Numbered from the stretch's first letter, positions 38,141 through 49,467 are shown. The stretch: DNA of 64,000 nucleotides from Ridgeia piscesae (GCA_025642075.2 JAODUO010000043.1:367501-431500); one strand, 5' to 3'. The notes: generated from the sequence alone by a model not told the origin. Program-made: numbers and translations.

Positions 38141-38276
38141 GTGGACAACCACCTACTGGAGGGGTTCAACAACCACCAGGCTGTGGAGGTGCTCAGGAAC
38201 ACAGGTCAGGTGGTGCGTCTCAAGCTGGCCCGCTACAACCACGGCACCAAGTACCAGCAGCTACAACAGTATGCAA
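38141..38276 (+). CDS. MPDZ: Exon 6: end of PDZ3
   Basis: Forty-five codons plus one base; acceptor TGTGATTCAG, donor GTGAGT, phase 0 in and 1 out. Residues 302-346. VDNHLLEGF, helix B (NHQAVEVLRNTG) and the last strand VVRLKLARY complete PDZ3, followed by a short Gln-rich tail. PDZ3 is thus split over three exons. A 43-bp minisatellite ends about 15 bases upstream, leaving little room for an independent branch point, so the branch point may lie inside the array. Confidence 0.93.
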
Positions 38277-38708
38277 GTGAGTTGAATAATAAATATGTTA
38301 TTATTATAATTCAGTGCAATTTTGCGTTACAGACGTGAATGACAAAATCACGTTTGTTTCAACTAAATAATTTTTGTTTCGCTTATGCCATCTCATATTC
38401 CAACTGCAATGTTGAATAAAATAAAACAGTAAATAATTGATTAAATTAATAAGTAAATGATTACAATTATTACTGAACAATAAAATACATGTATTATTAT
38501 TAAATGTCCAAAATGTGTTAAAAAAATTAAATATAAACAGACATAAAGTAAAATGTGCCAAAAGCTGATAACAGTAGTCAATGTAGACAAAGTCTCATTA
38601 TGTTCTCTTCATATTGAGAGGTCACTGTCCAAATGTCGTCACACAAAGTGATCAGAAAAAATTGAAAAAGTCTGTGTAGTACATTCATTTCCTGATGCTG
38701 TTGTCTAG
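38277..38708 (+). other. Intron 6
   Basis: A 432-base AT-rich intron; no element recognised. Confidence 0.85.
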
Positions 38709-38816
38709 GTTCAGTGCAACAAACAATGCCACCAAGTGTCACGTTGAACACTTCAGTGGGGAGTGACCAGCAAGTGACCACGCTGGACGACGTCAAACTG
38801 AATGCTGAAGACTTCA
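38709..38816 (+). CDS. MPDZ: Exon 7: linker between PDZ3 and PDZ4
   Basis: A 108-base exon, phase 1 in and 1 out, between TTGTCTAG and GTAAGT. Residues 348-382, plus split serine codons at both ends. The peptide is rich in Ser, Thr, Val and Asp (for example TTLDDVKLNAEDF) with no recognised domain. It is accepted because both boundaries match consensus, the frame is open and its phases join exon 6 to exon 8 exactly. Its length is a multiple of three, so skipping it would keep the frame; it could be a cassette exon. Confidence 0.8.
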
Positions 38817-38849
38817 GTAAGTGACGCTTCATGACACTTTATGCTGACG

Positions 38850-38950
38850 TGCTTTCTCTGTGGCTGCGCCAACAATTTGGAACCAACTCCCTATTATGAT
38901 TAAATCTTCTGAAACTGTAGACACCTTTCGTAAAAACTTGATTTGCTTAT
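38850..38950 (+). mobile_element. LINE C-terminal scrap
   Basis: Reads FSVAAPTIWNQLPIMIKSSE and then DTFRKNLICL, the wording found at the end of L2/CR1/Rex-type reverse transcriptases. It lies about 35 bases after exon 7. Confidence 0.65.
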
Positions 38951-39015
38951 GACTTTAAAAAAAAGATAATATTAAATTCCAAATTTCACATTTCTTTAAA
39001 AAATCATAAGCAAAT
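38938..39015. repeat. Small fold-back
   Basis: GATTTGCTTATGACTTT near 38940 is mirrored by AAAATCATAAGCAAATC at about 39000, separated by about 45 AT-rich bases. Confidence 0.65.
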
Positions 39016-39558
39016 CAAACAAATTAGAAGTACAAATTAATGATATAAAGCGTATTGGTGAAAAGTTAGAAAGAAGAAACATTGAAGGAAAAATACTTAT
39101 AAAGTCATGTTTCTCCTTAATAAAAAATATCTAGCAGCTTGTTAAGTTTCACAAGTGGTACAAACATGGCTATAATTACTTGTTTCCGATGCTTATTTTG
39201 AAACTATCCATTGTGAAAGTGACTCTACTTACAATAAGTTTAAAATAACTGTCTTTGTAATGCATGTATTCACCTTGGACAAGAATTGAACATCAAAATG
39301 ACAACTCATAATAAAAACACCTGTAGATCCACAAATATGAAACATAGAGTGAAGGATGGTGAATCGAGCATTTCCATGAACAAGTGTTAATGTCAATAAA
39401 TTAATTTTGCAAAAAAAGGGAAAATGTCTGAGTTATTTTGCTAGAACACTGTGTATTTATCTGGGCAGTTTAGTCAACACTTGTTCACTAGTCTCAATGT
39501 GACAATACTATTGTGTAGTACGACAATACTATTGTGCGTTGCTGCATTTGTTCACTAG

Positions 39559-39638
39559 GTGGTGACCTTGATCTAAATATGGAACAAAGTCTCAAGGAAA
39601 GGTGGCAAGTGATTGTTGGAGACGAATATGAAATAGTG
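39559..39638 (+). CDS. MPDZ: Exon 8: linker leading into PDZ4
   Basis: An 80-base exon, phase 1 in and 0 out, acceptor TTCACTAG, donor GTATGT. Residues 383-409. It encodes LKERWQVIVGDEYEIV, which resembles the conserved stretch that precedes PDZ4 in MPDZ/PATJ and provides part of strand A of that domain. The last residues run directly into VAQLSKF of exon 9. Its small size makes it easy to miss. Confidence 0.88.
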
Positions 39639-40043
39639 GTATGTGATAATAATACATTTTTGTTGTTGCAGTATTGTAATATTATTATTATTGAATCTAA
39701 CTGTTTGAAAGTTTCCATCTGTCTGTGGATTCTATGCACAGCCAGAGGGAAACTTTGAAACAAGTTAGATTAATATATTCTATAATATTATATTAATTAT
39801 TTCAGATTTGGATTACTTTATTCTAACTGATCACTGTTGATGTATTAAGTGACTAATTTATTTATTTAAACAATTAAACTTTGATATATTGATGTTTATA
39901 AAAAATGATTATAAATGTATATTATGTTATGTTTTTTATACTTAAACATGGTTTTAATATATGAACTATTTATGGATTATTATCTAGCACACTGCTCCAC
40001 TGAGTTGCGGATACGGCGCTTTACAGAGCAAACTGTATTACAG
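39639..40043 (+). other. Intron 8
   Basis: A 405-base, very AT-rich intron with nothing recognisable in it. Confidence 0.85.
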
Positions 40044-40217
40044 GTTGCGCAGCTGTCCAAGTTTCGCGAGGGTGGTGGCCTGGGCATCAGTCTGGAGGGG
40101 ACGGTGGACGTAGAGAACGGTCAAGAAGTGCGGCCACACCACTATATCCGCTCCGTGCTCATAGAGGGTCCTGTGGGTGCTAACGGCAGACTCAAGAGTG
40201 GGGATGAATTACTCGAG
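40044..40217 (+). CDS. MPDZ: Exon 9: first half of PDZ4
   Basis: Fifty-eight codons, phase 0 to 0, between ATTACAG and GTATGT. Residues 410-467. VAQLSKFREGGGLGISLEG carries the carboxylate-binding loop (GLGI), and HHYIRSVLIEGPVGANG followed by LKSGDELLE are the next strands. Compared with the family, about nine residues (around VENGQEVRP, 40107-40136) appear inserted in the loop between strands B and C. The exon is in frame throughout and the insertion is not repeat-like. Confidence 0.94.
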
Positions 40218-40935
40218 GTATGTCGTCTCTGCCAAACAAAAGGGATGGTGTTAATGATAAAATAAGTGTTTAGCATTGGTTCAGAGGTAACGATATCACA
40301 AGCCAAAGTTTTGCATTGATGTGTTTCAACATTGTGTCATAGTTTCAGAAAGCCCAAAAAATCATTATTCATTCAGGATTGGTTCAAAACTTTCACTACC
40401 TTATTAAAAGTAGTGTCTAAATTTCATTTGTGAAACTGTAATTAGATTACTGTGGATGTTATCTTTGACATATTTGACTAAAATAAAAGACAAAATCCTA
40501 GTTCAATCACTTTAAATCTACATGACCATATTGTAGACTGTTGCATTGCACACAAACAAGCACACAAAGTAAACAAATGCATTTTTGAAAGTACTATAAA
40601 ACTTGAGAACCTGTTGATGACACCACGACAGTAGTAGAACATAAGCACCAGACCTACATCTTGAAATATCATCTTACATCCTACTTTCAGCATGAATCCA
40701 ACTGTCTACACTGGTTAGGGATAAACCCTATACAAGTGTCCCACACCTGTTCTCTGTCAACCCTTAGTATTGTTTATTGGTTTACTTGTTTATAATGCAA
40801 TAACATGATGTATAATTCTTGAATGTTGTTGTTGGAGAATGGTGTTGTTGGAATTGACTTAGTCATTTATTTACCTGTAATGCAGAAGGATGCAGTGTGT
40901 ACCCACAGCCTGATCAAGTGTTTATTGTTGTGTAG
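40218..40935 (+). other. Intron 9
   Basis: A 718-base AT-rich intron inside PDZ4; nothing recognisable. Confidence 0.85.
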
Positions 40936-41322
40936 GTAAACAACACAACACTGCTGGGTCTCAACCACGTGGAGGTGGTGATGATCCTCAAGGAACTGCC
41001 CCAGCACGTACGCATCGTGTGTGCCCGCAAGAAGCCCCCGCCCTCCACCGTCTACGTGCCGCCCTCGGACACATTCTTCCAGACTCCGGCCGCTGCGTCC
41101 ACGCAGCCTATGGCCCTGTCGGCCAGTGACCGCCTTGTCAAGGCCAAGTCCGAGCAGGCGTTGTCCGTCACGAGCAACGTCGCCCTCGAGAACTCCCTCA
41201 ACAAGTTGAAGTCACGTTCGCTTGAGCCGTTGTCCGGTCTCGCCATGTGGAGCAGTGAGCCTGTGGTCATTTGTCTCGAGAAGGGTGACCGGGGACTTGG
41301 GTTCAGCATTCTTGATTACCAG
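40936..41322 (+). CDS. MPDZ: Exon 10: end of PDZ4, linker, start of PDZ5
   Basis: The longest exon here: 129 codons, phase 0 to 0, acceptor TTGTGTAG, donor GTCAGG. Residues 468-596. VNNTTLLGLNHVEVVMILKE and VRIVCARKK close PDZ4. A linker of about 80 residues rich in Pro, Ser, Ala and Thr follows. VVICLEKGDRGLGFSILDYQ then opens PDZ5 with a canonical GLGF loop. ILDYQ after the loop is a recognisable MPDZ/PATJ PDZ5 feature. Confidence 0.95.
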
Positions 41323-41951
41323 GTCAGGAGTCTAGTTGTCTTGCTGTCGTGTATTTGGTCTTGCTGAGGAAACTGGCCTGTTCTACAGGCAAACTAAATC
41401 TAACTATGTCATATCATAAAATTGTGATTTTGGCAGAAATGTATAACTTATAAACTCATCTTTCAGTGTTGGGTTCAGTTTTTATCTATAAATAATCAAA
41501 AACTAATAAATACAACATATCTGGTTGCCATGGACGTCAAATTTTCACATAACCCAATTAAATTATTGCTCAAAATGATGCAGCCTTAAAAAGTAGTTTG
41601 ACGACATAGTTGTGATATTTTAGAGTTTTCTTTTAAAATAAATTTTCTCTGTTAGAATTTAAGCCTTATATTTGTAATGTACAATTTTGTACATCGATGT
41701 TTTGAGTATTGTCATCAGTTTTCATCAGGAGCTGTTCTTCTGCTGCGTAACAAATTGATATTGTGTCATCACATTAAAGTTATTCATTTAACTTTATGAT
41801 CGTTTTCACAGCATTTGTATTACGATTGTCCAAGTAGATTACAATATAACACCCAGTGATTACATTCAAGTTTCAGTACTGGCCTCCATCCCCATGTGTA
41901 ATATGGAAATGTCATTTGTCACACATCTTGCTACGACCTCTGTTGACCCAG
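41323..41951 (+). other. Intron 10
   Basis: A 629-base AT-rich intron inside PDZ5, directly after the ILDYQ motif; nothing else recognisable. Confidence 0.85.
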
Positions 41952-42206
41952 GACCCCATCAACCCAGTGGAGACGGTCATCGTCATCCGCAGCCTTGTCC
42001 CAGGTGGCATTGCACAGATGGACGGCCGCCTGGTGCCCGGTGACCGACTCGTTTTCGTCAACGACACAAACGTCGAGAATGCCACACTCGATGAAGCTGT
42101 GCAGGCCCTCAAGGGGGCGCCAAAAGGCACCGTGAGAATCGGTGTCGCCAAGCCCCTGCCTCTGCCTGAGATTGGAGAATCGAGTACAGATGACATCGAT
42201 GACATG
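41952..42206 (+). CDS. MPDZ: Exon 11: rest of PDZ5
   Basis: Eighty-five codons, phase 0 to 0, acceptor TTGACCCAG, donor GTGAGT. Residues 597-681. The stretch from VIVIRSLVPGGIAQMDGR through GDRLVFVNDTNVENATLDEA to TVRIGVAKPLPLPE matches PDZ5 of MPDZ/PATJ very closely and is the best conserved part of the window. The tail ESSTDDIDDM is acidic and starts the long linker. Confidence 0.96.
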
Positions 42207-42325
42207 GTGAGTTGGGGACAAAACATGGAGGTTGTAAACTTTATATAACAGATAACGTTAACTCATAACTTCATTTTTGTAAATATATCACCAGTTAGTA
42301 GACTAGAGGCCAAGATGATAGGATG

Positions 42326-42327
<2 letters not shown>

Positions 42328-42381
<54 letters not shown>

Positions 42382-42427
42382 TATATATATATATATATGT
42401 ACAACTATATATAATATATATGTACAG

Positions 42428-42492
<65 letters not shown>
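42328..42492. repeat. TA tract
   Basis: About 165 bases of TA repeat interrupted by GTATATATGTACA-type blocks. Confidence 0.95.
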
Positions 42493-42496
<4 letters not shown>

Positions 42497-42865
42497 AATA
42501 AGTTCATCATAAAATCTGGGTTGATGTCTTCTTTTGAAACATGGTTAATTTCAGCTGAACGAGGCTGTTAGATAACTTTCCCTTCTGATTAAAATTATAT
42601 ACAAGTTGTTGCACGTATCTTTATTCAGAAGTGAGATATAAAGTATGTTTCACCATCAATGTTTAGAGTTTATAATGCGCTGTGTGCTATTGGACTTGAC
42701 TAGCACTAGCAGTGATCCAACCAGATGCTTGTAGTGTCCAGTCCAGTAATCCGTTGCAAAATCACTGCTGTTAATGATGTCTTACCAGGATACAGTAGAA
42801 CTTGTATCTCACCAGATGTAGTTATGCAATAATATACGAAGTACACTTTGAGCTATCCGAAAAGC

Positions 42866-42901
42866 AGGAAACCCTGCTGTATGAGAACTTACCTTTACCT
42901 G
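42866..42901 (+). mobile_element. SINE 3' tail scrap
   Basis: CTGCTGTATGAGAACTTACC followed by TTTACC matches the last 30 bases of the SINE family (copies A-C). Confidence 0.5.
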
Positions 42902-43077
42902 TTATACAAAGTAGTCACGCAGGAATAACTGCACTCAAACTGTCCTGTTCTGTGCTGTCTTCTCTCGGCATATATAAGTCATCCATGGCATTGCTGCTGC
43001 TTCAAATGCAATTCTTCCCAATCCTGCCATGCGCAGGCATTGGCGACAGAATGACCAGCGGTCACTTTGCTCTTCAG

Positions 43078-43260
43078 ACACTCGAGACAATGCCTCAGCC
43101 CCCCACAGTGCTGCCTCCACCCCCCGACATATCACCCCCTCATACACCCCCGCCAGCCCCCCCACGGGAGGAGAGCATGGAGCCTGAGGTGGAGGTCGGC
43201 TTCAGCGACACAACGCTGCAGCAACTGAGTGCCAACGAGATGGAGCTGGAGAGTGAGGAG
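43078..43260 (+). CDS. MPDZ: Exon 12: proline-rich linker
   Basis: Sixty-one codons, phase 0 to 0, after TTTGCTCTTCAG and before GTAGGT. Residues 682-742. It contains a polyproline run (VLPPPPDISPPHTPPPAPP) and an acidic tail (NEMELESEE), with no folded domain seen. Such runs can bind SH3, WW or EVH1 domains; this is inference. The frame is also open upstream as far as 42802, but phase rules out the acceptor-like AG at 43035-43036, and the site used has the best pyrimidine tract and keeps phase 0 with exon 11. Confidence 0.82.
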
Positions 43261-43484
43261 GTAGGTGCACTGCATGCTGGGAAACGCTTATGCGGGCGGT
43301 GCAGGCGTGATGTTTGTTTCGGTCGGTGAACGTGGGCGTATCATGATTTTTTGTGATGTGGAGTGATTATCAGGGTTTCAGATTCGTGTTTTTGCTTTCA
43401 TGTTCCGCCATTCAGAAGCCTGTGTGTGTTATGTTGTCACATTGTCTCTTTCCAGTGGCTGGTGTCAATGCGTCATCTTTGTCT

Positions 43485-45075
43485 TGTTTCATTTCAGTCA
43501 GACGTATGCGTGTTCTCTTCATCTTGTTTTATTTAAGTCAGACACGTGTGTTGTCTGTGTCTTGTTCTAGTTCATTCAAATGCCAGTGTGTCATCTTTGT
43601 CTTGTTCTGTTTAACTGTATATGTCATCTCTGTCTTGTTCTATTTCAGTCAGACACCAGTGTGTCCTCTTGGTCTTGTTCTGTTTAAGTCATACAACTAT
43701 ATATGTCATCTTTGTCTTGTTCTAATTCAATCAGACACCAGTGTGTCCTCTTGGTCTTGTTCTGTTTAAGTCATACAACTGTACATATCATCTTTGTCTT
43801 GTTCTAATTCAATCAGACACCAGTGTGTCCTCCTGGTCTTGTTCTGTTTAAGTCATACAACTGTACATGTCATCTTTGTCTTGTTCTAATTCAATCAGAC
43901 ACGAGTGTGTCCTCCTGGTCTTGTTCTGTTTAAGTCATACAACTGTACATGTCATCTTTGTCTTGTTCTAATTCAATCAGACACCAGTGTGTCCTCTTGG
44001 TCTTGTTCTGTTTAAGTCATACAACTGTACATGTCATCTTTGTCTTGTTCTAATTCAATCAGACACCAGTGTGTCCTCTTGGTCTTGTTCTGTTTAAGTC
44101 ATACAACTGTACATGTCATCTTTGTCTTGTTCTAATTCAATCAGACACCAGTGTGTCCTCCTGGTCTTGTTCTGTTTAAGTCATACAACTGTACATGTCA
44201 TCTTTGTCTTGTTCTAATTCAATCAGACACCAGTGTGTCCTCTTGGTCTTGTTCTGTTTAAGTCATACAACTGTACATGTCATCTTTGTCTTGTTCTAAT
44301 TCAATCAGACACCAGTGTGTCCTCTTGGTCTTGTTCTGTTTAAGTCATACAACTGTATATGTCATTTTTGTCTTGTTCTAATTCAGTCAGACACCAGTGT
44401 GTCCTCTTGGTCTTGTTCTGTTTAAGTCATACAACTGTATATGTCATCTCCGTCTTGTTCTAATTCAGTCAGACACCAGTGTGTCCTCTTGGTCTTGTTC
44501 TGTTTAAGTCATAAACTGTACATGTCATCTTTGTCTTGTTCTAATTCAGTCAGACACCAGTGTGTCCTCTTGGTCTTGTTCTGTTTAAGTCATACAACTG
44601 TATATGTAATCTTTGTCTTGTTCTAATGCAGTCAGACACCAGTGTGTCCTCTTGGTCTTGTTCTGTTTAAGTCATACAACTGTATATGTCATCTTTGTCT
44701 TGTTCTAATTCAGTCAGACACCAGTGTGTCCTCTTGGTCTTGTTCTGTTTAAGTCATACAACTCTACATGTCATCTTTGTCTTGTTCTAATTCAGTCAGA
44801 CACCAGTTTGTCCTCTTGGTCTTGTTCTGTTTAAGTCATACAACTCTACATGTCATCTTTGTCTTGTTCTAATTCAATCAGACACCAGTTTGTCCTCTTG
44901 GTCTTGTTCTGTTTAAGTCATACAACTCTACATGTCATCTCCGTCTTGTTCTAATTCAGTCAGACACCAGTGTGTCCTCTTGGTCTTGTTCTTTTAAGTC
45001 ATAACTGTATACATCATCTTTGTCTTGTTCTAATTCAGTCAGACACCAGGTGTCCTCTTGGTCTTGCCCCATTTC
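43485..45075 (+). repeat. 82-bp minisatellite in intron 12
   Basis: About 19 copies containing CAGACACCAGTGTGTCC, TTGGTCTTGTTCTGTTTAAG and CATCTTTGTCTTGTTCTAAT followed by TCAG or TCAATCAG. Many units contain a strong 3' splice-site-like sequence (pyrimidine tract plus CAG). Confidence 0.94.
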
Positions 45076-45122
45076 AGTGAGGCAGCTCTCTCTTGCTGCT
45101 TGCTGACTGCTGGTGCTTTTTC

Positions 45123-45385
45123 GTGCCACACTCCATGTGCCTGTGTGCTACAGTTGTTAGTGCCACACTCCATGTGCCTGTGTGCTACAGTTGTTTGTGC
45201 CACACTCCATGTGCCTGTGTGCTACAGTTGTTTGTGCCACACTCCATGTGCCTGTGTGCTACAGTTGTTTGTGCCACACTCCATGTGCCTGTGTGCTACA
45301 GTTGTTTGTGCCACACTCCATGTGCCTGTGTGCTACAGTTGTTTGTGCCACACTCCATGTGCCTGTGTGCTACAGTTGTTTGTGC
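45123..45385 (+). repeat. 37-bp minisatellite, seven copies
   Basis: Seven near-perfect copies of a unit with GTGCCACACTCCATGTGCCT and GTGTGCTACAGTTGTTT. Confidence 0.94.
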
Positions 45386-45837
45386 TTGCACTTTGACAGT
45401 TAGGGAGTACGGAGTCGAGTGACGGCGCGGCAGCAGCAGCCTGTGACCAGGTACACACTGCATGTCAACCTGCTGCATGTGTCACCTGTACCTGCGACAT
45501 GCATGAGAGAATACATGTTGTTGTTGTTGTTGTCGTTGCGTACTAACACACCTGTGTGGTCAATTAATCCAGTTGTTGTGCTACTCACGTACCTATTGTC
45601 AATGTCACCGTACAGTTTTAACTTGGTTACAAGCACACATTGAATACTGCCCAGTCCAGCTGGCCCAGTGTCTGAGGTGTACTATTTGTATAGTTGTTAT
45701 AAATTGACTATATCTGAACAAAATTATTAGGTGATTGAATTGGGGAACTATGTATTTTACCAGCTAATGTTTGCTGTGTAAATAAGTTGTACAACTTAGT
45801 TACTCTGATATGAATCATGTGATTTGTCCATACATTC

Positions 45838-46152
45838 TTACATGGCCCAGGGGTAGAGGTTTGGACCTTCAACTAAGTGAACCCGGTTTTGAATTATTTG
45901 CTGCTGTATGAAACCTTGGGCAAGTTATTTCACTCTACATTGCTCAAGTTTACTCAGCTGGCTATAGACTATGGTGGATATTTGTACGAGCAGCCTTTGT
46001 GCATTAATTGCATCATGGCTGGATGCTTCCCACACAAATTGAGATGGTGTTTAATTGTACAGGGCTCCCAGAGAAGTAAAGTGTAAAGTGCTTTGAGCAG
46101 TCCTGAGAACTGGATACTGCACTATATAAGAACTTACCTTTACCTTTTACTT
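45838..46152 (+). mobile_element. tRNA-derived SINE, copy C
   Basis: Same family as copies A and B: head ATGGCCCAGGGGTAG, degraded B box (GGTTTTGAATT), body with TTTCACTCTACATTGCTC and end CACTATATAAGAACTTACC. It is more diverged than copy B and has a short internal deletion near 45957. Confidence 0.85.
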
Positions 46153-46734
46153 TTACATGTTTTTTTATCTATTGGTCATCTCCCCCCTGTCTGCCAGCCA
46201 ACTCCACCTTTACATCCCTCTGTCTGTTTGTCTGCCACCCATCCACCTTCTTACTCATGTGTCCAGCTGTACGTCCATCAGTCCATCTAGCCTCTCCATT
46301 GATCTCTCGTTGTTCCTAGTGTACCCCACCCTCATCTTCCCGTGGTCTTCTTCCTTAATCTGCTAGAAATTTTCCCATAATTGCCTGCAGCATCTGCCTT
46401 CTTGTCAACTCCACAGTCGTGTGTCCCTCGCTCCCTGCTCCCCGTGTAGTCAACAGTGACGTGTATCTTAGGCAGATGGGTATATGTGCATGCGCATGCA
46501 TGTGTGTGTGAACAGTTATGATGCTCAAACAGTTGTGTCTCAACACTGGTTACTCTGACATAAATATTAAATAAAAAGGAGATACAGTTTAGCAACAACT
46601 ATGGTGCATTTTCATGTTGTTTGTGTTTATAATGTAAAAAGTATGTGTTTTAGAAGCTGAAGATGTGTATATTGTAAGGCTATGTTAAACATGTTGTTAC
46701 TATTACAATATTACTTGTTAACGTTGTTATTAAG

Positions 46735-46784
46735 ATATATTGGTTACGTGTAATACACAGTTGTATGTATTATGTATGTATGTG

Positions 46785-46834
<50 letters not shown>

Positions 46835-46895
46835 TATATATAATATATACATACATACATACATCAACTGTGTATTACATTTATCTTAATAACAA
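46735..46895. repeat. AT-rich fold-back with TA core
   Basis: GTAATACACAGTTG (46750-46763) is matched perfectly by CAACTGTGTATTAC (46865-46878). Further out, TTGTTATTAAGATA pairs with TATCTTAATAACAA. The loop is a TA tract flanked by GTATGTATG and CATACATAC. Confidence 0.75.
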
Positions 46896-46974
46896 TTAAA
46901 TTACTATTGTAACGTTCTATTATTAATGTATATATCTGTCACACACAACAGTATGATACAATATATATTACATG

Positions 46975-46976
<2 letters not shown>

Positions 46977-47029
<53 letters not shown>
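46977..47029. repeat. TA tract
   Basis: About 26 TA units. Confidence 0.95.
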
Positions 47030-47035
<6 letters not shown>

Positions 47036-47289
47036 TGTATATACAATATTTATATAAGATTAATCAGTATTCTGGGCCAATAACCAGTTAACCTTGTAAT
47101 GTTTTATCTGGTCACAAAACCGGCATATTCTCCCAAGACTTATCCTACGTTGTCAACGTCTCCCTATGTGTTCACAGTGTGATTTCCTGTCACACACAGA
47201 CAGTTTGAACAATAAACACACGTCATCTTGCGTGCTTATTGCGGCACCGACTAACCTGCCCCTAATGTCACGTTGGCACTTGTTTGAAG

Positions 47290-47634
47290 GCTGCAACTGT
47301 AGGACACGAGGCTGTCACATTTGACCAGATGTTGTTAAGTGAAGATGACACGCAGCTCAAAGCCTTTGGCATCACCTCTGAAAGACCCAGTGAACTGAGG
47401 CTCAGCCATGACAACTCTGTCACTGAGTGCTCAAGTGCAGAGACCAGCCTGTATAAGCAGTACGGATTATCAGTAGAGTCAGATGGATTCTCGTCAAAGA
47501 GCCCGAGTCCGGAGAAAGTTGGCCCACCCCAACTGGCAGTGCCAAAAAAGTTGCCAGCTGCAAGCGCAAATAAGCCAAAGCTGCCCCCTAAGCCAAAGTT
47601 AGGTGACGTGTCAAAGTTGACGTCGAAGACCCAG
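47290..47634 (+). CDS. MPDZ: Exon 13: linker between PDZ5 and PDZ6
   Basis: An open stretch of 115 codons, phase 0 to 0, ending at the donor GTGAGA. Residues 743-857. It is rich in Ser, Glu and Lys and ends with a basic proline motif, NKPKLPPKPKLGD, that resembles an SH3 ligand. No domain is recognised. The start is uncertain: the acceptor TTTGAAG is weak in pyrimidines but has a branch-like CTAAC about 40 bases upstream; a second in-frame acceptor (TTTGACCAG, exon start 47329) would remove 13 residues. Accepted because it lies in order and in phase between exons 12 and 14. Confidence 0.75.
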
Positions 47635-49467
47635 GTGAGAAGGCTGGTGACGTGCCTAGAGCGACTGGCTGTAGACGGTGACATGCCTAGTGGGTACTAG
47701 GGTGACATGCCTAGCGGGTACTAGGGTGACATGCCTGGAAAAACCGTGTAGAGATGGCTTGTGTTAGAGATGGCTTGTGTAGGATTGTTGGGGGTCTTAC
47801 TGATTGGCACTGGATTGGTTGACTAACTGGATAGATAACTAACTGGTAGATTACTAACAAGTTGGAGTACTAACAAGTTAAACCACTGGTCATTTAGAAT
47901 CCTGACAAAGTAGTAGTTGCATATTCAGGTGTCTTGTTGCCTGTGCTGTGTGTCTGTGTAACACAGGACTGTCTATAACTGCAGAATGAACTTGTTCATA
48001 ACACCACTACTTAATTTGTTTAGGCAGGTTTCCAGGAATAGCTCTATATTCTAGGTAGTTTTGTAATCCAGTTGAAAAATGTTTAAAACAATTTGAGAAA
48101 GAAAAACCATGAGAAAATATCAGATTGTTGTTTTTGGGCAGACATTCTGTCACAAAATTAATGCTTAGTAAAGGTTTAGTGGCATCATTGTAGGGAAGTC
48201 AACGGACTGTATATGTGGTTATACATGTGTAGCATTTGGCGAACATGGAAGAGTAACCAGATGCATGTTAGTGACAAAGGTAATGTTGTAGTTACTTGTC
48301 ATAACATGTCTTCACAATTATTTCTTCATTGGAACGAAAATACCACATTGAGTTTGATTTTGACCAAATTGTCATGACTTCTGCTTTGACTTTTTGGTTT
48401 AAAATTGTTCCACCATTCTTGCACCAGTTACAGTTTTTCTTGGACAAACAATGGATAGGTTAGGCCAAATTAAACTTGTTTTAGTCCTCCCTTTCAAAGA
48501 GCTTAGATATGCCACTGTTATAATTTAGACGTTTTACCGTGAAACGTTATCTTAACAAGTTAAACGTATACTAAATATAAAAAAAACATTTGCTTATATT
48601 CACAGTTTTATTTTGTTGCCATTGATGATGAAAAATAGCTTGTTGTCAGTGTGTGAATACTTCATGTCAGACATGGAGAGTTGATTTCACTGGCTGTAGA
48701 CTATCTCTGTGGGAAATGTATGTGCAAACTTTGAATCTGCCCGTTTGTTATGAAAGTGAAGGTTAGGAAAATGCATGAAATCATACACTAATAATTAAGG
48801 AAACAAAAATGTACTTATTTAAAAATATTATCTATATTACTGTTGCTCAATTGAGTAAGAGTTGCCATTAACAGTTAACTTATTAATCACCAGGTGGCGC
48901 TACTCTCTATATGTAATCACCAGATCAGATTCAGTGGGTTGTGATGTTTGCCATTGTGAAATGTATTGTGTAGGACCTCCTGCCTGACACTGTCTGTAGC
49001 TTACTTACCTGCCTTGAGTGCTTCTCTGATACAATAGTTGATACTAACAACTGTTGTATGACATTGATTGTTCCTGACAATGTTCTGCCTTTTACGTCTT
49101 CTTACTCAGGTGCAATTCCACGAATACATAATATTATTGTGTTTCTACCAAATCTACTGTATTTCCAGCGATAAAAATGTGTTTCTAGGAACCAGATTTC
49201 TTTCAAGTGCACCAAGAGTGTAAATATAAAACATTTCTGAGAACAGCAAAGACTAGTTTAAACCAGTTGATATATTTGTTTTTAGCAATAGCTGGCTTGG
49301 TGTGAACATTTCTACGAAGCACAGGAAATTCACACATTACCCATTGTCACATGCACACCAGGTCAGGAAGTCAGGAATTCAACCCGGAAATTGGGTTCTC
49401 AACAGATTTGCGGAGAAGAAAGAAAGATGGCAGCCAGTTAATGTGGCTTAATCGTCTCTGTTTGCAG
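47635..49467 (+). other. Intron 13
   Basis: About 1.8 kb. Just after the donor, at 47678-47742, a motif around GACATGCCTAG and GGGTACTAG is repeated two to three times. The rest is AT-rich with nothing recognisable. Confidence 0.82.

Larger units (their letters stand above)
38817..39558 (+). other. Intron 7
   Basis: A 742-base intron. A LINE C-terminal scrap (38850-38950) and a small fold-back (38938-39015) lie next to exon 7. The rest is AT-rich and unremarkable. Confidence 0.82.
42207..43077 (+). other. Intron 11
   Basis: An 871-base intron with a TA tract (42328-42492) and a short SINE tail scrap (42866-42901). The remainder is unremarkable. Confidence 0.8.
43261..47289 (+). other. Intron 12, about 4 kb
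   Basis: It holds the 82-bp minisatellite, a 37-bp minisatellite, SINE copy C and an AT-rich fold-back. Between these, 45386-45837 and 46153-46734 show nothing recognisable. Confidence 0.8.

Noticed and set aside
42802..43077. Upstream extension of exon 12
   Set aside because: The frame is open, but the acceptor-like AG at 43035-43036 is in the wrong phase and part of the stretch is SINE tail.
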